A stretch of DNA of 64,000 nucleotides from DATMNI01 sp963817515. Lineage in GTDB: Bacteria > Acidobacteriota > Terriglobia > Bryobacterales > Bryobacteraceae. Shown piece after piece: positions 1-10,400 of the stretch. Both the position numbers and the translations under genes were made by a program. Below the pieces are notes generated by a model, which saw nothing but the letters and a program-made list of their open reading frames with translations, did not search any database and had not been told where the DNA came from. Location: NCBI GenBank assembly GCA_963817515.1, contig CAWFPJ010000006.1, positions 155,081 to 219,080 on the forward strand, in the 5' to 3' direction. Positions within the stretch are counted from its first letter, which is position 1. Each line of letters begins with the position of its first letter.

Positions 1-406
1 ATGCCGAGCAGCCACCTGAACCGTCTATGCCATGGAACACCAGGTTGATGTCCAAGGCCGAGAACAACGAGCTCGGGATAAAACTGATAAACGGCTGTGG
101 AGGCGTAAAAGAAGCATCCGGATTAGTTGATGGCTCCGTGGCGCTATTCAAAGGTTGAATGTTAACCGTTCCATTGTTCACAAGAACGCCTGCATAATCG
201 CCAGTCGCCGTTGTACCAATCGTGCCTTGGTTGGGCGTGGTAGCCGCGTCCGTGTTCACAAACGTAATGGTGGTGGGCGTGAACGTAACGTTCCCAGCAA
301 AATTGAAGGTTGAAGGCACTAAAATAGGTGACGCTGACAGAGTGGCGCAACATCCTGCCGCCAACAACGCAACGGAAACTAAACTGACGAATCTGCTCCC
401 CCGCAT
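1..406 (-). CDS. Exported protein, probable PEP-CTERM type, C-terminus cut by window edge
   Basis: The frame is open from an ATG at 406 to the left edge (135 codons) and has no stop, so the gene continues outside the window. It starts after a strong ribosome site (AGGAGGAG, about 9 bases upstream of the ATG). The N-terminus MRGSRFVSLVSVALLAAGCC is a typical signal peptide. The mature part is low in charge and rich in Thr, Asn, Phe and Pro (FTPTTITFVNTD, PPQPFISFIPSS, DINLVFHGIDGSGGC), which resembles the beta-rich secreted proteins sorted by PEP-CTERM/exosortase in acidobacteria. The sorting motif itself would lie beyond the edge and is not seen, so the family is inferred from style only. Confidence 0.6.
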   Translation of the reverse strand, partial: MRGSRFVSLVSVALLAAGCCATLSASPILVPSTFNFAGNVTFTPTTITFVNTDAATTPNQGTIGTTATGDYAGVLVNNGTVNIQPLNSATEPSTNPDASFTPPQPFISFIPSSLFSALDINLVFHGIDGSGGCSA

Positions 407-716
407 AACTGTTTATCTCCTCCTGAATGCTGATAGCAACTCCCTCGTCTTCGAGGTGTCAACAACCCGTGCGAGCGCTACTACGCCCTCACAGTTTAAC
501 GGCCGAGAAATAAGGAATGTGTAAAGGAAGTATAAGAAACCTATCTGGAGTTGTCTGGTACTTGCAGGCGATAACCAATCCTTACCGATATCGTCCACCT
601 CGAAAAGCCCAAACCGATGGCAGCCTTCTCAGCCGTAAGATCCTGCGCCTGCCGGCGGTGCGATTCGCCCATCTGGTTGGAGTACATTACCGACCGCGCT
701 TCGATGGTTGCCAGCT
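407..716. other. Gene-free stretch upstream of the exported-protein gene
   Basis: It holds the ribosome site of the minus-strand gene ending at 406 and presumably its promoter. I could not pick a convincing -35/-10 pair. Short open frames on both strands have no recognisable homology. The right end borders the decayed M28 peptidase. Confidence 0.4.
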
Positions 717-1260
717 GGAGTGGTGGGTGATGGTGCCGTAGTCGAGGGGGTCCTGGATGAATTGGAAGCCCGGCAGACCAACGGCTGCGAAGCTCAGGTG
801 ATCGGTACCGCTGGTGTTGCGTATCGAGACGGTGGTTGCGCCCATGTCGCGGAACGGAGCGAGCCACGACTCGAAGATCGGCCGCATGGCTTCGTGCCCC
901 TGTAAGTACACGCCGCGGATTTTGCCGCTGCCGTTATCCAGGTTGAAATAACCCGAGAGCTTGCCGTGATCGGTGGTGACTCTCATCGTCTTGGGATCGG
1001 CAAAGTGCTCCTTGACGTAAGCTCGCGAACCGAACAGTCCCTCCTCTTCGCCTCCCCACAGGCCGATGCGAACAGTGCGGTCGAGCTTGAGGTTGAGGGC
1101 CTTCAGCATGCGCATCACCTCGATCATGACGGCGCTGCCCGCTCCGTTGTCTGTTGCCCTGTGCCGGAATGCCAGGAGTCGAAATGGGCGCCCACCATCA
1201 CGATCTCGCCTTTCTTGTGGCCGCCGGAATGGTCCGGGCCTCCATTTGGCCATGATCTTT
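717..1260 (-). pseudogene. M28-family aminopeptidase remnant, frameshifted and truncated at both ends
   Basis: A minus-strand segment carries the core of an M28 zinc peptidase. The motif GEIVMVGAHFDSWHSGTG lies in one frame, and the continuation ATDNGAGSAVMIEVMRML lies in another. A one-base loss near 1155 separates the two; restoring it gives the classical HxD...TDNGAG metal-site block. Downstream come the GGEEEGLFGSRAY motif, NLDNGSGKIRGVY and GTDHLSF, then FQFIQDPLDYG..THHS. After that the expected C-terminal helix is lost. The usual enzyme is about 450-550 residues with a signal peptide; only about 180 residues remain. There is no start codon or ribosome site, and the remnant directly abuts the broken zinc-ribbon gene at 1262. 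Confidence 0.75.
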
Positions 1261-1261
1261 G

Positions 1262-1656
1262 CTATTGAACCGCCGGCCGGGGCACCTCTACTAAGTTGCC
1301 ACAATCGGGGCACGAATACGAATAGCTCATCCATGCCGGGCGGAGCGGCGTGGGGTGCGCCGCAATGGGGGCAGGTTACAGAGGCGCCGATCTTCGGCTG
1401 CTGAAATAACAGATGCCGGGAGCGCCCCCGAACATCCGAACCGTGCGACGCAGTGTAGGATGAATCTGGATAAAAGTGCAATTGCCTCCTGAAGCCAAGG
1501 GATAATCTCGGCGGTGGACTGCACAGTCCGTTCCGCCAGGTAGCCATTCACCTCATCGCCGAGGCGGATTTCGATGCCGGCATCCCAAATCCAGCTGAGC
1601 CGTATATTGATTTCGCTGTCGTAGATCTTCTGAAGTTCTAAAGCCAAGTCAACCAC
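1262..1656 (-). pseudogene. Small zinc-ribbon protein gene with two frameshifts
   Basis: Starting with GTG at 1656, the product begins VVDLALELQKIYDSEINIRL and continues to AEIIPWLQEAIA. Homologous-looking sequence then moves to another frame (HFYPDSSYTAS ... VTCPHCGAPHAAPPGMDELFVF) and shifts again to CPDCGNLVEVPRPAVQ followed by TAG at 1262-1264. Repairing two apparent 2-base losses, near 1478 and near 1310, gives one protein of about 130 residues ending in a two-knuckle zinc ribbon (CPHC...CPDC). I do not know its function; the four cysteines suggest zinc binding. As it stands the gene cannot make the full product. Confidence 0.55.
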
Positions 1657-2261
1657 AGCCCAATTTTACGAGAGCCCACTGGATGCATCTGTAATCTGGC
1701 GGCAAATCCGGTCCAATCGGCTCCACGTTTTGCTTGGATTTGCTTGGGGCTACTGCTCTGCGAACCTGCAAAAACGGCCTCTCAGGGAAAATATCCTTAG
1801 TGCTCCCACCACACCGCCACTTGGATAGTGCCGCCGACGGCTGCCCTGCACCGCCTACCGGCCTCGATAGACGCTGTTATTTCGCAACATCAGCAGTAAA
1901 ACGATTAGCCGACACGCCGAGGCGCGCGGCGCGGCTGGACGATCCGCGCCGGCACGTGCCCACGCGACCCCGGCGACGAGTGGCTCGAATTCCCGCGCGG
2001 AGCCCGACTCGTATTGTGCGCGAGGGCGCGCTGGCCGCGGAGGCCAGTGAAGGCGCTCGGCCATCGGTGGTCACATGGGATTTCGCGCCAGTAATCTGAG
2101 TCGCGACTCCCGCAGGCGTTCCCAACTGGCACATCCGCAACCAAACGTACGTGTCCCCGAACAATTCATTAGGCGTGCGATCGGGCGCGTGGGCGTTACT
2201 CTTTCAGCGGTGCGTGCTCGTTCACGCCCAATTTTTGGTTCGACTTGATTCCGACAAGCGT
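1657..2261. other. Gene-free stretch, no recognisable content
   Basis: About 600 bases of high-GC sequence between the zinc-ribbon remnant and the end of the DUF1501 gene. Open frames on both strands are arginine-rich shadows with no start signals and no family resemblance. No clear terminator or RNA gene was found. Confidence 0.4.
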
Positions 2262-3692
2262 CTAAGCGACGATCCCGTTGACCACCTCCCCATGGACGTC
2301 GGTCAGCCGGAAATCCCTGCCTGCATAGCGATACGTCAGCCGCTTGTGATCGAGGCCCAGCAGATACAGGATGGTCGCGTGCAGGTCGTGGAAGTGAACC
2401 TTGTTCTCCACCGAGTAATAGCCGTAGTCGTCGGTCGCTCCCCACTGCAGACCTGGTTTCACGCCGCCGCCCGCAAGGAAATAGGTGAAGGCTTCTGGAT
2501 TGTGATCGCGGCCATCGGAACCCTCCGCGGTGGGCGTGCGGCCGAACTCTCCTCCCCACACGACGAGGGTATCTTTCAAGAGTCCGCGGGCCTTGAGGTC
2601 GGCAAGCAGGCCGGCGATGGGTTGATCGACCTCCCTCGCGTTCTGTGCATGGTCGCGCAGCAAATCGGAGTGCTGATCCCACTTATACGTATGGCTCACC
2701 TGCACGAAGCGCACGCCCTTCTCCGACAACCGCCGCGCCATAAGGCACTGACGGCCGAAGTCCTCAGTGATCGGCTTGTCCAGCCCGTACAGCTTCTTGG
2801 TGGCTTCCGACTCCCCGCTGACATCCTGGAGATCCGGCGCCTCGGCCTGCATCCGGAAAGCAAGCTCGAACGACTCGATGCGGCCTTCAAGCGCTGCGTC
2901 GTGACCGCTCCGCCTGAGTTCTTCGCGATTCAGTTCCTGCGTAAAGTCGAGTTCCATGCGTTGAATATCTTTCGGTGTCTCGATATTCGTGATGTAAGGC
3001 AGCTTCGCATCGCGTGCCTTGATCCCCACCGAGCCGATCGGCGTACCAGCGTACGGCGCCGGCAGAAATCCGGAGCTGTAGTTATTCGCGCCGCCGTGGC
3101 TCTGCGTGGGACAGATGGTCACATAGCCCGGCATGTTCTGATTCTGGCTGCCAAGGCCGTACGTAACCCACGATCCCCACGACGGGCGCACGAACGTATC
3201 GCTGCCCGTGTGGATCTCCAGCAGAGCGCCGCCGTGCCGCGAGTTCGAACCCCACATGGACTTGATGAAGCAGATGTCGTCCACGCGCTGCGCAATCTGC
3301 GGGAACAGACTGCTTACCCACATGCCGCTTTGCCCGTATTGTTTGAACTCCCAGGGCGACTTCAGCAGGTTGAAGGTTTGGCCGGACACCACCTTCGGGC
3401 GCGCGAAAGGTAGGGGCTTACCGTGATCTCGCTTCAGCAATGGCTTGTAGTCGAAGGTGTCCACCTGCGACGGGCCGCCGTGCATGAACAGGAAGATCAC
3501 GCGCTTCGCCCGGGCCGGGAAGTGAGGCTCTTTAACCGCCAACGGATTCGCGCCGGCAGCCGCAGTCGCCCGCAACTGCTGTTCGCCCAGCAGCCCGGCA
3601 AGCGCGACGGATCCAAAGCCCGCGCTGCTGACGCGCAGGAGTTCCCGTCGCGAAAGCGTGCGGTTGAGATAAGAGTTCCAGTGACGGTTCAT
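2262..3692 (-). CDS. DUF1501 family secreted (sulfatase-fold) protein
   Basis: A 476-residue DUF1501 protein, a family related to alkaline-phosphatase/sulfatase-fold enzymes and widespread in Planctomycetes and Acidobacteria; the true substrate is unknown. The start at 3692 follows AGAGG (8 bases) and gives MNRHWNSYLNRTLSRRELLR, with a Tat-like pair at residues 15-16 (S-R-R-E-L-L) and a hydrophobic stretch. A longer frame upstream overlaps the preceding gene and is rejected. Family motifs are visible: FLFMHGGPSQVDTFDYKP near residues 70-87, a SNSRHGGALLEIHTG block, TLVVWGGEFGRTP and GRDHNPEAFTYFLAGGGVK near the C-terminus. It sits 8 bases after the DUF1553 gene at 3701. This pairing is very common in the family and implies co-translation and a joint extracytoplasmic role. 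Confidence 0.93.
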   Translation of the reverse strand: MNRHWNSYLNRTLSRRELLRVSSAGFGSVALAGLLGEQQLRATAAAGANPLAVKEPHFPARAKRVIFLFMHGGPSQVDTFDYKPLLKRDHGKPLPFARPKVVSGQTFNLLKSPWEFKQYGQSGMWVSSLFPQIAQRVDDICFIKSMWGSNSRHGGALLEIHTGSDTFVRPSWGSWVTYGLGSQNQNMPGYVTICPTQSHGGANNYSSGFLPAPYAGTPIGSVGIKARDAKLPYITNIETPKDIQRMELDFTQELNREELRRSGHDAALEGRIESFELAFRMQAEAPDLQDVSGESEATKKLYGLDKPITEDFGRQCLMARRLSEKGVRFVQVSHTYKWDQHSDLLRDHAQNAREVDQPIAGLLADLKARGLLKDTLVVWGGEFGRTPTAEGSDGRDHNPEAFTYFLAGGGVKPGLQWGATDDYGYYSVENKVHFHDLHATILYLLGLDHKRLTYRYAGRDFRLTDVHGEVVNGIVA

Positions 3693-3700
3693 GTCGTCCT

Positions 3701-6700
3701 CTAGTTCAGATAAATGAATTCGTTCGACGCCAGTAGCGCCTTGCAGAAACTTTCCCACGCAAACAGGCGCCGGGCCGCCGGATCCTTTTCCTTGTCCTCC
3801 ATCGCCTTCCCCACTTGTGCGATAAAAGTCTGCGAGCGGTCCACTTCGTCCGCCGACGGTGCCCTGGATAGCGCTCTTTCCCACGCTTCGCGGATGCGGG
3901 CGTCGTCGGAATCGCCGTGATCCAGCAGCTTTTTCGCCATCATCCGGGTACTCTTCAGCATCAGACTCGAGTTCATCATGAACAGCGCCTGAGGCGCGAT
4001 CACGGTGGAATTGCGGTCGCCGTTGGGGGTCGTCGGATCGGGCAGATCGAACGCCTGGAACATCTCGTACAGTGAACTGCGCACCACCGGAAGATACACG
4101 GCGCGCCGGGGGTTGTCGTAATCGTTCGAGCCGCGCTTCGAAGTGTTGGCGACGTAAGCCCGGTCCTTGTAAGTCAGCAGCGTTCCTCCCGCGGTCAGAT
4201 CAACTTCGCCCGTCACCGCTGTTACCGCATCGCGGATCTCCTCGGCTTCCAGGCGCTGACGGTTGGCTCGCCAGAGCAGCGTGTTCTCAGGGTCAATCTC
4301 CGCTGCCTTCTCGTCATAGTTCGAGCCCATCCGATAAGTGCTTGAAAGCATGATCAGGCGGTGCATATCCTTGATCGACCACTTCTTGTCGACTAACTGA
4401 ACAGCCAGCCAGTCCAGCAGCGGCTGATTAGTGGGCATCTCGCCCAGTCGACCGAAGTTATCGGTCGACGGCACTATTCCCCGCCCGAAATGCCAGCGCC
4501 ACAGGCGGTTCGCCATCACACGGCTGGTCAGCGGATGATCCGGCCGTGTGAGCCATTCGGCCAACTGCAGTCGTCCGCTCTGTGTGTCGGGAACGGGCAT
4601 CTGGTTCTCGCCCGCTACCACGCGCAGGAAACGCCGCGGCACTTCTTCGCCCAGCGTCCAGTGGCTGCCGCGGATGTTGATCTTCGCATTGGAGATTTTG
4701 TCGCCTTCCTGGACCCCCATAGCCTTCGGCAAATCTGGCGTAGTGTCCTCCAGAGCTTTCCTTTCTTTCTCCAGCTTTGCGATCTCGTCCTGCGCGGACG
4801 GAGGATAGTAATGCTTCGCATCACCCGGAGCGCGGAAGGGTCCGGCTTTTGCGTAAGATACTTCGCGAAAGGCTTCGAGAACAGCGTCTGGCAGACCTTC
4901 ATCCTGTTTGACGGCGTTGCGCTCCACTTTCTTTGTTTCACCCTTCGATTCGGCGATTCGCTTCGCTTCCAGCTGGCCCCAGGCCTTGCCCGCTTCGTCG
5001 AAGAGTTGTTGATAGCGGACGGCGAGGTCCTCCCGCGAAGCGGGCTCATAACCGCGGAATCGTTCGATAGCTGCGGATGTCCATCCCGCGAGCGCGTCGC
5101 CCCTCAGAGTCTTCTTCTGCTCGTAGGCGAACAGCGGCAGCAGCACGGAATGCGGGGCGCCCTTCGCGCGGCGCATCTCTGCCACCCACTGATCCAGATA
5201 GCCTGGACTCACATCATATTGTCGCGCTACCTGCTGAACGGACTTCGGCGCCTCCGCGCCCGCGAACGGCGTCAGTGTGAAGGCCTCGAAGTACGGATAG
5301 CGACTCTTGTGCTCCAGCTGAATCACATTCTTCCCGGCCTTCAACTCGTAGACCCCGGCCACGGACCAGCCGCCCGCATCGGGCGATGCTTCGCGATTTG
5401 TCACCGCTCCCTGTCCGACGCTTTCCAGCACCCCGTTGATATAGATGTCAGCCGTCCCAGAGCCTGTTTCCTGTTCCAGCACATCCAATTGATAGCGACC
5501 GCCGGCAGGTACCGTCGCGTCATACTCCGCAAAGTAAGGGCCCGTCGATTTTTTCGGAGTATTGGCGCTGCCCTTCTCGATTTTGCGGTTGACGTTTCCG
5601 CGCTCGAAGCTCTCGCTGGTCCTTTGCAATATGGGCGCCACGCCGGTCATATGCACTGGACGGAGGTCGATCTTTTCGTAGTGCAGCGCATCGAGAGAAG
5701 CCAGCAGGTACTGGCCGATCTTCGAGCGCCCTGCCTTCGCAAGGACCTTGTTTTCCCGGTCGGACAACGTGCCGATCTCTTTGCCTTTCGCGGCAATGAG
5801 ATCTAAGTGCGCCTTCAGCTTGCGGCGCTCTTCCTCGGGAGCCAGCACAAATTCGTGCCAGGTAGCCACCACGTTGTAGTTCTCCATGGTTTTAGAACTG
5901 AGGAAGATTCCAGCCATGGAGTAATAATCGGCCGTGGGAATCGGGTCAAACTTGTGATCGTGGCAACGGGCACAGCCCATCGTCAGGCCCATGAAGGCAC
6001 GCGATGTCGTGTCTATTTGCTCGTCAATAATATCCATCTGCATCTTGACCGGGTCGTCTTCGGCCAGCATCTTGGCGCCGAGCGAGAGGAAGCCGGTGGC
6101 GGTCCAGTGTTCGAACTGCGTGGCGTCGTCGGAAGCGGGAAGAAGGTCTCCGGCGAGTTGCTCCGTCAGGAACTGATCGTAAGGCTTGTCTTTGTTGAAC
6201 GCGCCAATCACGTAATCGCGATACCGCCATGCGTTCCTGTACACCAGGTTCTCGTCGAGACCGTTTGAATCGGCATAACGGGCCACATCGAGCCAGTGCC
6301 GCGCCCACCGCTCTCCATAATGAGGCGAGGCCAGCAGGCGGTCTACCACTTTTGCAAACGCATCGCGACTGTTGTCGGCAAGGAACGCGTTCACTTCCTC
6401 CGGCGTCGGGGGCAACCCGGTCAGATCGAATGTGGCGCGGCGGATCAAGGTGCGCTTTTCGGCCGGAGGCGCAGGTTTCAGGCCCTTCAGTTCGAGCGCG
6501 CTCAAGATGAAAGCGTCGATCGGCGACTGGACCCATGAGGCATTTTGTACGGTCGGCGCTTTCGCCGCCACCGGAGGCACGAAAGCCCAGTACTTCGGCG
6601 CTGGCGCTTTGGCGCCGGTTTCGGCAGGGGCGCCCCAGGGAGCACCCATTTCGATCCATCGTCCGATGAGAGCGATATCGCCGTCCTTCAGCCTGCCGGA

Positions 6701-6997
6701 GGGCGGCATTTTCAGGCTGCCCAACTGCATCACTGCGTTCATCAAAAGGCTCTCGGAGGGTTTGCCCGGAACTACCGCAGGGCCGCGCGTACCGCCCTTG
6801 ATCAGGTTCTCGCGGCTGTCAATCCGCAGCCCGCCCATCCCGGCAGCTGTGGAGTGGCAGGCTTGACAATGGCGCGCGAACAAGGGCCGTATGTTGGTTT
6901 CGAAGAATGCGGGTCCGTCTTCCTGGGCGCCGGCAAGGGCCGGCATCACAACCACGCAGGCGAGGGCGAAGGCTGCCCGAGAGCGGGTGTTCCACAT
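3701..6997 (-). CDS. DUF1553/DUF1549 (PSD1) protein with planctomycete-type cytochrome c domain
   Basis: A 1098-residue exported multidomain protein. A signal peptide (residues 1-24, ending LAGAQ) is followed by a PSCyt1-type cytochrome c domain with heme motif CQACH at 44-48. Next comes DUF1549 (about 150-360), which contains a second heme-type motif, GCARCHDHKFDP. A middle region with beta-rich, carbohydrate-binding-like character (ADIYINGVLESVGQGA) follows, then DUF1553 (about 780-1080, with RVMANRLWRWHFGRGIV and YLPVVRSSLYEMFQAFD). The family is thought to act with DUF1501 proteins in periplasmic degradation of complex polymers, but no reaction has been established that I can cite. It is transcribed first in a two-gene operon; the DUF1501 gene starts 8 bases after its stop. 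Confidence 0.93.
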   Translation of the reverse strand: MWNTRSRAAFALACVVVMPALAGAQEDGPAFFETNIRPLFARHCQACHSTAAGMGGLRIDSRENLIKGGTRGPAVVPGKPSESLLMNAVMQLGSLKMPPSGRLKDGDIALIGRWIEMGAPWGAPAETGAKAPAPKYWAFVPPVAAKAPTVQNASWVQSPIDAFILSALELKGLKPAPPAEKRTLIRRATFDLTGLPPTPEEVNAFLADNSRDAFAKVVDRLLASPHYGERWARHWLDVARYADSNGLDENLVYRNAWRYRDYVIGAFNKDKPYDQFLTEQLAGDLLPASDDATQFEHWTATGFLSLGAKMLAEDDPVKMQMDIIDEQIDTTSRAFMGLTMGCARCHDHKFDPIPTADYYSMAGIFLSSKTMENYNVVATWHEFVLAPEEERRKLKAHLDLIAAKGKEIGTLSDRENKVLAKAGRSKIGQYLLASLDALHYEKIDLRPVHMTGVAPILQRTSESFERGNVNRKIEKGSANTPKKSTGPYFAEYDATVPAGGRYQLDVLEQETGSGTADIYINGVLESVGQGAVTNREASPDAGGWSVAGVYELKAGKNVIQLEHKSRYPYFEAFTLTPFAGAEAPKSVQQVARQYDVSPGYLDQWVAEMRRAKGAPHSVLLPLFAYEQKKTLRGDALAGWTSAAIERFRGYEPASREDLAVRYQQLFDEAGKAWGQLEAKRIAESKGETKKVERNAVKQDEGLPDAVLEAFREVSYAKAGPFRAPGDAKHYYPPSAQDEIAKLEKERKALEDTTPDLPKAMGVQEGDKISNAKINIRGSHWTLGEEVPRRFLRVVAGENQMPVPDTQSGRLQLAEWLTRPDHPLTSRVMANRLWRWHFGRGIVPSTDNFGRLGEMPTNQPLLDWLAVQLVDKKWSIKDMHRLIMLSSTYRMGSNYDEKAAEIDPENTLLWRANRQRLEAEEIRDAVTAVTGEVDLTAGGTLLTYKDRAYVANTSKRGSNDYDNPRRAVYLPVVRSSLYEMFQAFDLPDPTTPNGDRNSTVIAPQALFMMNSSLMLKSTRMMAKKLLDHGDSDDARIREAWERALSRAPSADEVDRSQTFIAQVGKAMEDKEKDPAARRLFAWESFCKALLASNEFIYLN

Positions 6998-7009
6998 AAG
7001 ACTAGGTTG

Positions 7010-7015
7010 ATTCTA
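7010..7015 (-). promoter_or_regulatory. Candidate -10 box for the DUF1553-DUF1501 operon
   Basis: Reading the minus strand, TAGAAT lies about 13 bases before the ATG at 6997. This would leave almost no leader and no Shine-Dalgarno. No good -35 is placed 17 bases upstream. Weak evidence. Confidence 0.25.
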
Positions 7016-7364
7016 TCACTGCGCAAATGGCTAAGGTTTGGACCTCGGGCGTTGCACCCGCTTGCCGGAATACCATCCCTTCGCTGGTGCCCGCCGTCAT
7101 GAGCCAAAAGTCAGTTCCGGTTAGATCAGCCCCGCGCTCGGAACCGGCGCATGCAAAGGTATGTCAATCGGAGTCAATGGGTGTCGAACCAGGCATTCTA
7201 TGTAGCGGCACGAATCCAAAAGACGTCGTGAGGCGACACCAGTTCTATAGAGGCCCTCGAAGCCCGGGGGCATCCGCGATACCAGCCGCAGCTGCGCCAC
7301 GGTACTGCAAACGGATCTAACATGAACAGATCGAGATCTTGGACATTACGCGGTGGAATTCCGG

Positions 7365-7372
7365 TGTATACT
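7365..7372 (+). promoter_or_regulatory. Candidate extended -10 for the receptor gene
   Basis: TGTATACT reads as TATACT with a flanking TG. A TTGGAC hexamer at 7339-7344 is 22 bases away, too far for a normal -35. The site is therefore supported mainly by the -10 and by its position about 60 bases before the GTG start at 7433. Confidence 0.35.
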
Positions 7373-7432
7373 TGCCTACCTAGGCATTGACAAGAGATCG
7401 GGGATCTCAATCTCGCTTTCAGGAGGTCTTTT

Positions 7433-10400
7433 GTGAAGGTGATCTCAGTGCATAGGATCGTTGCAGTTCTGTCGCTGGTGGTTTGCCTTGGGCTCACGGT
7501 GAGTGCCCAGGAAATCACCGGCTCGATTAGCGGCGTCGCCGTGGATCCCACCGGAGCTGTCGTTCCCAACGTCAAAATCACGGTCGCAAATACGAGGACT
7601 GGGGTCAGCAACATCGTCACTACGGGAGTGAGCGGTGCCTACCGGGTGCCGTTTCTCTTTTTCGGCATTTACCGCGTGACGGGTGAGCTGCAGGGATTCA
7701 AAACCACGAGAGTGGAGAATATTAATCTTTCCACCAGTGAGGAAGCGCGTGTCGACCTGAGCATGACGGTAGGCGACGTGAACGAAGTGGTCAACGTGTC
7801 GGAGACCACGGTGAGCCTGAAGACGGAAGAGGCCTCGGTGGCGACCACGATCGCGTCGGACCAGGTTTCGCAGCTTCCCTTGCTAGGCCGGCAGATCGTC
7901 GGGGTCACCCTGCTCGCGCCAGGAGCCTACTTCGTCAACAACAACAGCAAGGCGCAACGGGATTCCGGCTTTGTGCGGCGTAATGGCATGTCTCTGAGCG
8001 TCAACGGCTTGACCGACCTTTCCAACAAGTTCTACTACGATGGCATCGAGGGGATGAATTTCGATGCTGGCTCGCGGGCTTTCGACCCGGCCCTGGAGGC
8101 TGTGCAGGAAGTCAAGGTACAGGTGAACTCCAACTCGGCCGAGTATGGCGGGGCGGCGGGCGCCTCGATCAATATCGTGACCAAGGCCGGCACCAACGAG
8201 TTTCACGGCCACCTGTATGACTATCTGCAGAATGACAAACTGAACGCCTTCCAGATGGACGCCAAGAACTTGCGGAGCACGCAGGTGGCGAGCGGCGCCT
8301 TCGTGACGTCGAACAAGCCGGTGGTGCGAAATAACATTTTCGGTTCGGGAATCGGTGGGCCGATCCGCAAGAACAAGTTCTTCTTCTTCGCGAATTACGA
8401 AGGCGGACGGGGGAGGCGTTCCGGACAGTTTGGCCAGAGAACCATCCCCACGGTGCAGATGCGAAATGGAGACTTTACGCAACTGCTCACTTCACAGCTG
8501 CCGTGCATCAAAGACCCACTGAACATCATCGGGAACGGAGTAGCGGCGTGCTTCCCGGATCCGGCACACATGAGCCGCTTCATCAGCCCGACCTCGGCGA
8601 AGGTGCTGGCGTTGGTTCCCCTGCCTACGAACAATAACCTGGTGAATAATTTTCAGGGGCCGATCCGGCCCGCGGGAATCCAGACGGACGAGTTGACGAC
8701 CCGGCTGGACTACCGGATTTCCGACAGAGACTCGTTCTACGGCCGGTATATCCGGAATTTCAACAACGATTACGTGGGCGACCTCTTTCCGCTATTTGGT
8801 CCCGGCAGCAGTGACCGCGGGTACAAGCGCAATCGGCACAATCAGAACGTTAGCCTTTCCGAGACGCACATCTTCTCGTCTAACATCTTCAACGAAGTAC
8901 GCGCGGGCTGGAACCGCAGCATGACGTTCGAAGAGTTGGAGACCAGCTTCAAGCAGGACATTACCAGTCAACTGGGGCTGGCATCCCAGCTTCCGGAGAC
9001 CCGGGATCCGCTGGAATGGGGTCCGCCGAATTTCAGCATTGGACAAAGTTCTTCGGCGCTGGGCCTGCCGGGTTTGCGGACTGGTATGCCCTGGAACCCG
9101 AACGGCGGCCAAATTTGGCAGTTCGCCGACAATCTTTCGATCGTGCACGGCAAGCACTCCTTCAAGGCCGGATTCACGCTGATGCGGCGGAACGACGTTT
9201 TTATAGAGACGCTGACGGGCCGCGGAGGGCTAAGCTTTGGCACCGCGGCGGGGGGCGCGTACACAGGCGACGGGCTGGTGGACTTCATGCTGGGCTATCT
9301 GTCAGAGGCGGTGGTCGGGATTTCGCCGCTGCACGGAACCCCCAACCAGTTCTGGTACGCCGGATATTTCCAAGACGATTTCAGGGTTAGCAACTCGCTA
9401 ACTCTCAACTTGGGAATTCGCTACGACTACTTCCAGCCCTGGAAGGAAAGGCATGACCATTGGGCTGGTTTTGACCTAGGCACGAACCAGGTGATCTACG
9501 CGGCCACCGCCACGGCGGCGGAGGGTGGGCGGGCCCTGCAGTTCGGAGATCCCTGGAATTGGGGGCCGCGCTTTGGGTTTGCGTGGCGCCCGTTCGGCCG
9601 GCAGAACACCGTGATTCGGGGAGGCTACGGCATTTATTACGAGCAGGAACACCCCAGCGGTCCGATTAACAACGCGGTCAATCCGCCGCCGGGCGGCATC
9701 TATTCGGCGACCGCCGCGACCGGCGGGTTTGGGTTCGCGCGAGACTTCATCGCGCCCGCGTTGAGCGCCAATCCGCAACCGACGCTCTTCTGGGACAATT
9801 TCGCGTCGGGGACCGGAAACGTGGGCGCCCGGGTGTCGATTTATACCGGGGATCCGCACATGAAGAACACCATGGTGCAGCAATGGAACTTGACGGTGCA
9901 GCAGCGGGTGGGCAACAACCTGTTCGATCTGGGGTACGTGGCCAACAAGGCCAACCATATCTTTACGTCTGAGAACGTCAATGTGCCCGGCGATTTCAAT
10001 TCCTTGTATTTGCTCGGAACGGCAGCCTACATCCGTCCGCAATATGCCGGGATCAATTGGCGGCAGTCGGACGGCTCTGGGAACTACCACTCGCTGCAGG
10101 CGAAGTTCGAGCGGCGCATAGGTGGCGCGGTGTTCCTGAGTTCGTACACCTGGGGCCACGCAATTTCTGACGCGGAACAGGGGCAGAGCGCCGTGGGAGT
10201 AGGCAACCCGGGGAACTTCCACTTCCTGTCCAACCGCCACCTGGACAAGTCTTCCACCACGTTCGATATCCGCCAGCGCTTCACCACCGGCGTCCTGTAC
10301 CAGATCCCGTATCGCCGGAAGCAAGAAGGTTTTCTCGGGAAGCTGTTCGGGGCCTGGGAGACCAACTTGCTGTTCACGGCGCAAACCGGGAGTGGGACGC

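Larger units (their letters stand above)
6998..7432. other. Divergent intergenic region between DUF1553 and receptor genes
   Basis: About 435 bases that must hold promoters for both directions. No open frame here resembles a gene. A possible minus-strand -10 (TAGAAT, 7010-7015) and a plus-strand extended -10 (7365-7372) are listed separately. The plus-strand gene has a strong AGGAGG at 7421-7426. Confidence 0.5.

Noticed and set aside
2151..5806. Long plus-strand open frames opposite the DUF1501 and DUF1553 genes
   Set aside because: They are antisense shadows of two strongly conserved genes in GC-rich DNA, without motifs.
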